A DNA stretch of 7,320 nt. Source: Acidobacteriota bacterium (lineage in GTDB: Bacteria > Acidobacteriota > Terriglobia > Bryobacterales > Bryobacteraceae). Below are positions 1 through 5,229 of the stretch, in pieces; within the stretch, counting starts at the first letter, position 1, and each line of letters opens with the position of its first letter. Under the pieces are notes generated by a model that saw only the letters and a program-made list of their open reading frames with translations, had not been told where the DNA came from and did no database searches. The stretch covers positions 1-7,320 of the forward strand of contig VFZQ01000257.1 of the NCBI GenBank assembly GCA_016871135.1. The letters are read 5' to 3'. The position numbers were made by a program, and so were the translations under genes.

Positions 1-114
1 GCGAGAGGATTTTTCGTCTCGACCGTGGGCCGAGACGAAGCCGTCATCCGCAACTACATTCGCAGCCAAGAAGCCGAAGATACCAGATTGGACCAGTTGA
101 AACTGGACTACTGA
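1..114 (+). CDS. tnpA: IS200/IS605-family (Y1, REP-associated type) transposase, C-terminal end only
   Basis: The frame is open from base 1 to the TGA at 112-114 and gives 37 residues, beginning ARGFFVSTVGRDE and ending LDQLKLDY. The pattern of phenylalanine-valine-serine-threonine-valine-glycine, then an acidic residue, then I-R-x-Y-I-R-x-Q-E and a short acidic/basic tail ending near L-x-L, is what I know as the extreme C-terminus of IS200-like transposases. In the family, these proteins cut and rejoin single-stranded DNA at subterminal hairpins using one tyrosine and a metal bound by a HUH motif. Both catalytic elements lie upstream of the window, so activity cannot be judged. The call rests on a short tail plus the hairpin-rich non-coding tract that follows. 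Confidence 0.75.
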   Translation, partial: ARGFFVSTVGRDEAVIRNYIRSQEAEDTRLDQLKLDY

Positions 115-115
115 T

Positions 116-136
116 GCGCCACCTTTGAGGTGGTGC
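116..136. repeat. IS right-end hairpin 1
   Basis: This is an inverted repeat with arms GCGCCACCT and AGGTGGTGC around a TTG loop. It has nine pairs, one of them G-T. It begins one base after the transposase stop codon and shares the CTTTGAG apex with hairpin 2. It could be a transposase recognition structure or could end transposase transcription, although no T-run follows. Confidence 0.7.
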
Positions 137-168
137 TAAACCACGGGGCCGCGCCAGCGACCCCAACC

Positions 169-185
169 AGCCGCTTTGAGCGGCT
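169..185. repeat. IS right-end hairpin 2
   Basis: This is a perfect seven-pair inverted repeat with arms AGCCGCT and AGCGGCT around a TTG loop. Its apex, CTTTGAG, is identical to that of hairpin 1 although the stems differ. That is the pattern expected if the loop bases are recognised and the stems only hold the shape. Confidence 0.7.
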
Positions 186-197
186 CACGAACGAAGG

Positions 198-216
198 CCC
201 CCGGCTCTGCCGGGGG
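198..216. repeat. IS right-end terminal hairpin 3
   Basis: This is a perfect eight-pair, all-GC inverted repeat, CCCCCGGC and GCCGGGGG, around a TCT loop. It is the last structure before the patatin-like frame resumes. In IS200/IS605 elements the outermost hairpin lies a few bases inside the cleavage site, which would place the element's end at about 217-222. Confidence 0.75.
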
Positions 217-220
217 ATCG

Positions 221-832
221 TTACTCGGCGCATCCGCCGGCGCGCTCAACGCCTGCGCCATCGCCGGCGGCATGTCCGCCGACGCCCTCGTCAAACTCTG
301 GCTCTCCAGCGAATCCGCCGCAACGCTCAAGCTCCACTGCCCGCGCTACTTCCTCGACGGCTTCGCCGACACCACAATCCTCGAAGCCACTATCCGCGAG
401 ATGATGCGCAACTTCCGGCCGAAAAAGCAACTCGGCGTCGTCGTCAGCCAGGGCTGGAGTCTCCAACAAGTCCTGATCACCGAAAACATCACGCCCGACA
501 CGATCCTCGCCTCCTGCGCCATCCCGTTCGTCCTTCCTGCGAAACGCCTCGACGGCGTGCTCTCGGTTGACGGTGGTCTCCGCGATCCCTGCCCGACCTT
601 CGTCGCGCGCCAGATGGGCGCGACCGAAATACTGGCCGTCAACGTCTGGACGCACCTGCCCTGGTGGTGGTTCGGCTGGGGCCGTGCGAAGCGCCAACGC
701 ACCGGCGCGATCATCGAGCCGCTCAAGAGGCTCGGGCCATTACGAACCAGCGCGATCTGGAGCACAGCCAACATCGAACGTTGGATCGAAGAAGGCCGTG
801 CGGCGGCGCTCGCGCACTTTGCGCGACAATAG
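221..832 (+). pseudogene. Patatin-like phospholipase, N-terminus lost at the IS insertion
   Basis: The family consists of Ser-Asp dyad lipid acyl hydrolases. The nucleophile elbow GASAGALNA is visible, with the catalytic serine codon at 233-235. The partner aspartate lies in a VDGG motif (Asp codon 569-571). Between them a segment reading ASCAIPFVLP matches the usual patatin 'S-x-A-x-P' stretch. The usual N-terminal glycine-rich oxyanion-hole loop and first strand, about 35-45 residues before the elbow, are absent because the IS right end abuts the elbow. The frame can be read back into the IS to a TTG at 176 or to just after a stop at 137-139, but those codons are hairpin DNA, not protein sequence. 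Without the oxyanion hole, the product should be inactive. The remainder is clean to the TAG, so the insertion may be recent. The C-terminus has a Trp-rich HLPWWWF stretch. The next gene starts 6 nt downstream. Confidence 0.75.
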
Positions 833-838
833 TCAGGA

Positions 839-1162
839 ATGCCCACTTATCGTGTATTCCGCATGCGGGACCACGTGCGCCAGCACTTCCGCAACGCCCC
901 GCACACGAGCGGCGAATCGGCCGCGAAACTCCGTGATTACATCGAAGGCGGCGCCGTCGACGCCGCCAATGTGTATGAGGCCTGGGAACTCCTCCGCGCC
1001 TCCGAAAGCCCGCTCGATGTCGGCGACCTCCTCGAAACCGAACTTGGCGCGCTGAAAATCTGCAAGTACGTCGGTTTCGAAGACGCCAAATGGGTCATCC
1101 CCGAAGTGAAGCCCGCCGATCCCGCGCCCGCCGAACAACCCGCCGAGGCGAGTACACTGTAG
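839..1162 (+). CDS. Uncharacterised 107-residue protein
   Basis: I do not recognise a named domain. The protein begins MPTYRVFRMRDH, has a basic N-terminal quarter, an acidic middle ending in a GDLLETELGALKI-type stretch, then KYVGFEDAKWVIPE, and a low-complexity Pro/Ala/Glu tail (about residues 91-105). It has no signal peptide, membrane segment or Cys/His metal cluster, so it is probably a small cytoplasmic protein. The pattern (short strand, helix with Y-x-A-W-x-x-L, a 'P-L-x-V-G-D-x-L-E' turn, then beta strands) suggests a compact alpha/beta fold, and I have an impression of similar short proteins in Acidobacteriota. The start is the ATG 6 nt after the patatin stop, with AGGA immediately upstream at poor spacing, so translation may depend on coupling. 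The RNA ligase-like gene follows 2 nt after its stop, so the three are probably one transcript. Confidence 0.75.
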   Translation: MPTYRVFRMRDHVRQHFRNAPHTSGESAAKLRDYIEGGAVDAANVYEAWELLRASESPLDVGDLLETELGALKICKYVGFEDAKWVIPEVKPADPAPAEQPAEASTL

Positions 1163-1164
1163 GT

Positions 1165-1755
1165 ATGGAATCGAACGACGGCCCTTCATCGGGTCAATGT
1201 TCCAATCCGCACGCCGACCGGCCGTACGGAGCAGTTGCTTACATCGACGGACAACTCGGAGAGTTTCTGTTGAGCCTGCGTGGGGAGGCCGTGTGCGGCT
1301 GCGAACTCGCTTCGCATGTGTCGATTCTTCCGCCGCGCTCGATCACGGGTGACGAAGACGCCGCCGCGCGCTGGCTGCGCGAACATGCGGCGCGTTTAAA
1401 TGCCTTCGAAGTGCGGCTCGGCGAAGTCACGCATTTCAAGAACAGCACCGTCATCTACATCTCGGTGACGCAGGGCAATCAAGAGCTGATAGACGCGCAC
1501 GCGGCCCTGGATCAAGGGCCGTTTCGCTTTGATGAAAAGTTCAAGTACTCGCCGCACATTACCCTCGCGCAGGATTTCCCGGCGGAACAACTCGACGAGA
1601 AACTCGCACTGTGCCGCGCGCGCTGGGCGGGCTACGACGGCCCGCGCTCGTTTGGCGTCGAAACGCTCGTGTTCGTGAAGAGTGTAGCCAAGGAGTGTTG
1701 GGTCGATCTGGAATCGACCCATCTGGAAATGGCATCGACGCTCGATCAACGCTGA
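1165..1755 (+). CDS. 2H phosphoesterase / 2'-5' RNA ligase-family protein
   Basis: This 196-residue protein carries the two signature histidine motifs of the 2H superfamily: HVS at residues 51-53 (followed by ILPPR) and HIT at 131-133 (followed by LAQ). They are spaced about 80 residues apart, as in ThpR/LigT-like proteins. Those enzymes act on 2'-5' linked RNA or on 2',3'-cyclic phosphates, with the two His-x-Ser/Thr motifs forming one active site. The true substrate here is unknown. An acidic stretch then ELxDHxxx-like helix follows the first motif. The protein lacks a signal peptide and should be cytoplasmic. The frame runs open upstream to about 1090, but that part overlaps the preceding gene. 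The ATG at 1165, 2 nt after that gene's stop and with GAGG at 1144-1147 upstream, is preferred. Its 3' end overlaps the oppositely transcribed gene by 10 nt. Confidence 0.85.
   Translation: MESNDGPSSGQCSNPHADRPYGAVAYIDGQLGEFLLSLRGEAVCGCELASHVSILPPRSITGDEDAAARWLREHAARLNAFEVRLGEVTHFKNSTVIYISVTQGNQELIDAHAALDQGPFRFDEKFKYSPHITLAQDFPAEQLDEKLALCRARWAGYDGPRSFGVETLVFVKSVAKECWVDLESTHLEMASTLDQR
1699..1721. repeat. Nine-pair perfect hairpin inside the 3' end of the RNA ligase-like gene
   Basis: TGGGTCGAT (1699-1707) and ATCGACCCA (1713-1721) pair perfectly around the loop CTGGA. The hairpin lies in codons for the residues W-V-D-L-E-S-T-H, about 30 bases before the stop. No T-run follows on either strand, so it is not a standard terminator. 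It could slow 3' exonucleases, or it could be a chance result of codon choice. Confidence 0.5.
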
Positions 1756-2735
1756 AGCGTCTTCTTCGCCGCCTCGCACGCAACTACGAACTCGTCCAGA
1801 TACTCCGCACCTGTCGAGGTGCGGTAGAAGTGATACTGCCGCGCCGGATCGAAAGCGCGCTCCTTGAAGGCGTCCATCGGCGTGTAGTTGTACCAGTCCT
1901 CCAGACCGCGATACTTCCACGCGCCCTGATACTGCCGCAACGTGCCTCCGTCGAAGCGCGGGTCGAGCTTCGGTTCGGCGCCGCGCGGCGTCGATCCCAC
2001 CAGGCAAACGAATTCGATCTCCGGCTGTGCTCGGTGCCAGCGCACGTAAGCGAGATCGCCAACAACAACAGTCTTCTGTAACTCCGGCCGAGGCCAGCCC
2101 TTCTTCGCGATCCACGCAAGCACTTCCGCCTCGGCTTTCAGCCCGGCCTGTTCTTCCTTCTCTTCCGCATCGTCGATCGCTTGAAACGGCGCGTCCTGAT
2201 TCGGCAACGGCTGGTAGCTCGTCATTGCCGCCGTCAAAATCTCCACCGCCTTCTCCCGCGAAACGTCCTGTTGAAACGCGCGATAGGCAATCGACACCCG
2301 GCGCTTCGGATCGTCCGCTGCGACCAGCCACGACTTCCGTTCGTTCGCGTTCACCCGGTACATGCACTCGCCGACACGAACCGCTTCGCCGGCATTCAGC
2401 CACCGGATGTCCTCGCAGTGCTCGCCGGCTTCGTAAACCGCGTGCCGCGAGACACTCCTGCCTGCCCGCGTCACCGTGACAACCAGCGCCTCGCGCCACG
2501 GCGTCGACGAGCCCATCCACCGAAACGCCTCAAGAAACGAAAAGGAGCGGTAAAACCCGATGATCGCGTATTCGTTGCGCACGAATGCCGACGCCTTCCC
2601 CAGCGATGACGGCACGCTGATCTGTCCGAAGCCTTCTATTTTTTGTTGTGTTGTTTTGGGCCCGAACATTGCGCCACAGCTCAACTGCATTCCGGCGGCC
2701 AGAACCATCGCTCCGATTTGCCGCCAGTGCCGCAT
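1746..2735 (-). CDS. Secreted protein of unknown function, possible lipoprotein
   Basis: This 329-residue product has a short basic N-terminus (MRHWRQ), a hydrophobic run (about residues 7-18) and Cys20 in a QLSCG context. That resembles a lipoprotein signal peptide, but the residue at -3 is Gln instead of Leu/Val, so lipidation is uncertain. The mature part has no domain I recognise. It is rich in aromatic residues and has an acidic helix (about 186-206, containing EEKEEQ) and a C-terminal FVVACEAAKKTL helix. Four more cysteines (107, 124, 244, 320) could form disulfides outside the cytoplasm. The frame extends upstream to a GTG at 2864. I chose the ATG at 2735 because it is followed by the signal-like segment, has GAGAGAG just upstream, and the longer version would translate through the terminator hairpin at 2785-2810. 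It follows lptFG on the same strand but lies beyond that terminator, so it may be transcribed separately. Confidence 0.7.
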   Translation of the reverse strand: MRHWRQIGAMVLAAGMQLSCGAMFGPKTTQQKIEGFGQISVPSSLGKASAFVRNEYAIIGFYRSFSFLEAFRWMGSSTPWREALVVTVTRAGRSVSRHAVYEAGEHCEDIRWLNAGEAVRVGECMYRVNANERKSWLVAADDPKRRVSIAYRAFQQDVSREKAVEILTAAMTSYQPLPNQDAPFQAIDDAEEKEEQAGLKAEAEVLAWIAKKGWPRPELQKTVVVGDLAYVRWHRAQPEIEFVCLVGSTPRGAEPKLDPRFDGGTLRQYQGAWKYRGLEDWYNYTPMDAFKERAFDPARQYHFYRTSTGAEYLDEFVVACEAAKKTLQR

Positions 2736-2912
2736 CACTCTCTCATGCGTACGCGCCAAGCCCAAATTGTCATCGGAATTGGAAAAGGCGCCTGTTGGTA
2801 CAGGCGCCTTGTGAAGGTGAACAGCCGCGATGGCCGTCGGGGTGGGAGGGACGCTGTTGTCCACTCACCGGTCTCTGCATCTATAGGCGGAATCGCGCGC
2901 CAAACCGCATCA
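2736..2912. other. Intergenic spacer between lptFG and the secreted-protein gene
   Basis: This spacer of about 180 bases holds the terminator hairpin at 2783-2810 and little else. I looked for a promoter for the minus-strand gene starting at 2735 and found no convincing -35/-10 pair. An AT-richer stretch at 2764-2784, just past the terminator, is the most likely place for one. Confidence 0.4.
2783..2810 (-). terminator. Rho-independent-type terminator after lptFG
   Basis: A perfect ten-pair inverted repeat (AAGGCGCCTG at 2785-2794 and CAGGCGCCTT at 2801-2810) surrounds a six-base loop. Read on the minus strand, the stem ends in CAGGCGCC followed by TTTT (2786-2783). It lies about 100 nt after the lptFG stop and about 50 nt before the next start codon. 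The U-run is short, so termination may be partial. On the plus strand the hairpin is followed by TTGTGAAGG, which is not terminator-like. Confidence 0.7.
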
Positions 2913-5222
2913 TCAGCTGCGCACGCGCGTAATCAGGTACAGCCCGGCCAGAACGAATATGGCGTTCGGGCTCCACGCCGCCACCTCCGGCGCAAGTTGA
3001 TTCAACATGCCGATCTGCTCGAACAAACTGTCGATCGCCAGATACCCAACCGCGATGACGAAACTGAATCCGACCGCCGCCATCGCGCCGCGATTGCCCA
3101 CCCAGAACGAGAAAGGTACGGCGATCACCGCCAAAATCAACGCCGCCAGCGGCGCCGAAAACTTGCGGTGGTACTGCACGCGTAGCTTTACCGTATCGAA
3201 GCCGCTCTGGCCGAGTTCGGCGATGTATCCGGCGAGTTGATGATGGTTGAGCTGTTTGTCCTGTTTCACTTCCGGCAGGAAGTGCTCGGGCGTTTCGGCC
3301 AGTTCCGGGAACGCCGTCGCCTGCCACGTGTGGTACTCCTTCACGTTGTCGATGTCGCGCGACCAGCCGTCCTGAAACACCCACGTGTTGATGCCCGGCT
3401 GCCACTGCGCGCGTTCGGCGTGAATGTGGCGGCGCAGGCGGAAGCTCTTGCTGTCGAGGTCGTAGACATGGACTCCAGCCATCACCTTTTCCGCCGGATC
3501 GAAGTACTTGTAGTGATAGATGCGCGCGCCGCGGCCATAGACCCATTGGCGGTCGGGCCGCAAAAAAGTTCGCACCGCACGGCCTTTGATCTTGTTGCGC
3601 AGCGCGTCTTGAATCAGGTTGGCTTCGGGCACGACGTAATAGTCGAACGCGAAGAGCGCGCCGCTGATCCCCATGCTGGCGATTAGCACCGGCAGCGCCA
3701 GCCGGTAGACACTCACGCCGCACGCTTTGAACGCCGAGACTTCGTTCTGCTTACCGAGCACTGCGAAGGTGATCAACACCGCCACCATCACGCTCATGCC
3801 GGTGAAATCGAAGATCAACTTCGGCGTCAGGAAGAGGTGATAGGTCGCCACCTCGCGCATCGGAATGTTGTTGCGGACGATATCGCTGACCAGCTCGAAA
3901 AACGTGAAGAACTGCGTCAGCACAACGAAACTCGCCAGCCACACCGCGAAGTAGAAGAAGAACGTCTTCAACACGTAAGCGTCAAGCAGTTGCGGCGCCA
4001 GCCGGAACCACCGCGCGCCTTCCCGATGCGAAGCCGCCTTTTTTTCGCGATTCGCGAAGGACGAGAACAGTCCCACGATCCACGCCCGCGCCGCGCCCAT
4101 GAAGTCGGAATCGCCCGGCGCCTCCAGGCGGATCAACAACACGATCGCCAGCGCCGCGAATGCCGCGTTCGGCGCCCACGCCGCGACCACCGGCGCTAGC
4201 TTGCCCTGCTTGGCCAGTCCCACCAGACTCACCTGCGCCATGAAGTAGAGAAAGGACAGAAACACCGTCATCACAAACGCCGACGACTTGCCGCCCTTGC
4301 GCGACGACACACCCAGCGGCAAGCCCAGCATCGCTAGCAGCACACACGCCGGGGGCAGCGAAAACCGCCGCTGTAATTCGATATCGGCTTCGATCGACTT
4401 CTTGGCTTCTTCACGCAACTCCGGTGTGTCCATGCCGGTGAAGCCCTTGGCCCGCTGTTCCTCGGCCGGTTTGGCTTCGAGTTTTTGATCGAGCAGCGGG
4501 AAACGTATGTCGAAGTATTGTCCCGCGTCCGCCCCCACCTCATGCGTCGCGCCGTCGATCAGCCGCATCTGCAAACTGTTGCCGGTTGCGTCGGGCACGG
4601 CCACAGCCTCGCGCGCCATCGTGATGCGCGGCGCGTCGCCCGCGGCTTCCTGCGTGCCGCGCCGGCGTTGATCCGGCGGCGTCATGTCGGCGATGAACAC
4701 GTTGCGCCAAACGATCACCGGCCCCGAAGGCGCATCGCCGACATAGATCGTTTTGTTGGGGAACTGTTCGGAAAACACCCGGGGCTGGACATCGGCCGTC
4801 ATCTGCTCGCCCGCGATCCGGTTCAACACGCGAATCGATTCGCGGACCGCCCACGGATTCAGCCAGATCGAACAACCCGCGCATACCGCTAGCCCCAGGA
4901 CGCCGAACAAAAGCACGGGCGCCATCAGCCGGCGGCTCGGCACGCCCGCCGCGCGCAACGCGATAATTTCCCCATCGCTCGACATGCGGCTGAGGCCGAT
5001 CAATACGCCGACCAGCACGCCCACCGGAATCGTGAACACCAGCACCGACGGCAGCACGAGCGCGAACAAATATCCGATCGCCTCCGGCGGCGAGGACCCG
5101 CGCGCCAGCGGCTCGAACAACCGCTTCGCTTCGCGCAGAAACAAAACAAACGTGAACAGAAATGTTCCAACACCGGCGGCGGCGAACAACTCCCGGAATA
5201 CCGAACGTCCCAGTAATCCCAT
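2913..5222 (-). CDS. lptFG: LptF-LptG fusion, permease of the lipopolysaccharide ABC exporter
   Basis: This 769-residue inner-membrane protein is two LptF/LptG (YjgP/YjgQ) units in one chain. In the family, LptF and LptG pair with the ATPase LptB to pull lipopolysaccharide from the inner membrane onto the LptC/LptA bridge. Unit 1 (about 1-366) has membrane segments near 14-30, 48-76 and 100-121, a periplasmic beta-rich domain (about 125-285), then segments near 289-305, 312-336 and 344-364. Unit 2 repeats this order: 418-445, 463-489, 505-530, periplasmic 531-685, then 688-707, 712-735 and 745-766. Each unit carries the cytoplasmic coupling segment for LptB, with GEIIALRAAGV near Glu85 and NEVSAFKACGV near Glu494. 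The final segments are visibly repeated, LAPVVAAWAPNA and LAPEVAAWSPNA. A basic linker (about 368-412) joins the halves. Normally these are two separate proteins of about 360 residues each. The ATG is 7 nt after the upstream stop and lacks a strong ribosome site, which suggests translational coupling. An in-frame extension to 5315 overlaps that gene and lacks family features. Confidence 0.92.
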   Translation of the reverse strand: MGLLGRSVFRELFAAAGVGTFLFTFVLFLREAKRLFEPLARGSSPPEAIGYLFALVLPSVLVFTIPVGVLVGVLIGLSRMSSDGEIIALRAAGVPSRRLMAPVLLFGVLGLAVCAGCSIWLNPWAVRESIRVLNRIAGEQMTADVQPRVFSEQFPNKTIYVGDAPSGPVIVWRNVFIADMTPPDQRRRGTQEAAGDAPRITMAREAVAVPDATGNSLQMRLIDGATHEVGADAGQYFDIRFPLLDQKLEAKPAEEQRAKGFTGMDTPELREEAKKSIEADIELQRRFSLPPACVLLAMLGLPLGVSSRKGGKSSAFVMTVFLSFLYFMAQVSLVGLAKQGKLAPVVAAWAPNAAFAALAIVLLIRLEAPGDSDFMGAARAWIVGLFSSFANREKKAASHREGARWFRLAPQLLDAYVLKTFFFYFAVWLASFVVLTQFFTFFELVSDIVRNNIPMREVATYHLFLTPKLIFDFTGMSVMVAVLITFAVLGKQNEVSAFKACGVSVYRLALPVLIASMGISGALFAFDYYVVPEANLIQDALRNKIKGRAVRTFLRPDRQWVYGRGARIYHYKYFDPAEKVMAGVHVYDLDSKSFRLRRHIHAERAQWQPGINTWVFQDGWSRDIDNVKEYHTWQATAFPELAETPEHFLPEVKQDKQLNHHQLAGYIAELGQSGFDTVKLRVQYHRKFSAPLAALILAVIAVPFSFWVGNRGAMAAVGFSFVIAVGYLAIDSLFEQIGMLNQLAPEVAAWSPNAIFVLAGLYLITRVRS

Positions 5223-5229
5223 CGTTTCG

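Larger units (their letters stand above)
1..220 (+). mobile_element. Right-end remnant of an IS200/IS605-family insertion sequence
   Basis: This stretch holds the 3' end of a transposase frame followed by about 100 non-coding bases with three consecutive hairpins (116-136, 169-185, 198-216). That layout is typical of IS200/IS605 elements. They move as single-stranded DNA and carry subterminal hairpins recognised by the Y1 transposase instead of terminal inverted repeats, and they make no target duplication. The left end lies outside the window. The right boundary is set at about 220 because the patatin-like frame becomes recognisable from 221 (Leu-Leu-Gly-Ala-Ser). The exact cleavage point cannot be fixed without an empty-site sequence. 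Confidence 0.75.

Noticed and set aside
176..220. Extension of the patatin frame upstream to a TTG codon
   Set aside because: These codons fall in the loop and stem of the IS right-end hairpins and give low-complexity residues, not a patatin N-terminus. The frame is open there by chance.
221..224. TTAC directly after the last IS hairpin, resembling the IS608 target tetranucleotide
   Set aside because: In IS608 the TTAC target borders the left end, whereas this lies at the right end relative to the transposase. With four bases, chance is the simplest explanation.
1396..2520. A 374-codon minus-strand open frame spanning the ligase gene and the secreted-protein gene
   Set aside because: Its translation is Arg/Gly/Ala-rich without domain-like patterns. 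It lies antisense to the 2H gene and in another frame of the minus-strand gene, both of which are well supported. It is a high-GC shadow frame.
2785..2810. Interpreting the ten-pair inverted repeat as an operator or REP element
   Set aside because: Its place after lptFG and the TTTT on the minus-strand 3' side fit a terminator better, and no second copy is seen in the window.
2881..3723. A 280-codon minus-strand frame inside lptFG
   Set aside because: It is out of frame with the clear permease, with Arg/Pro/Gln-rich composition and no membrane segments. It is a shadow.
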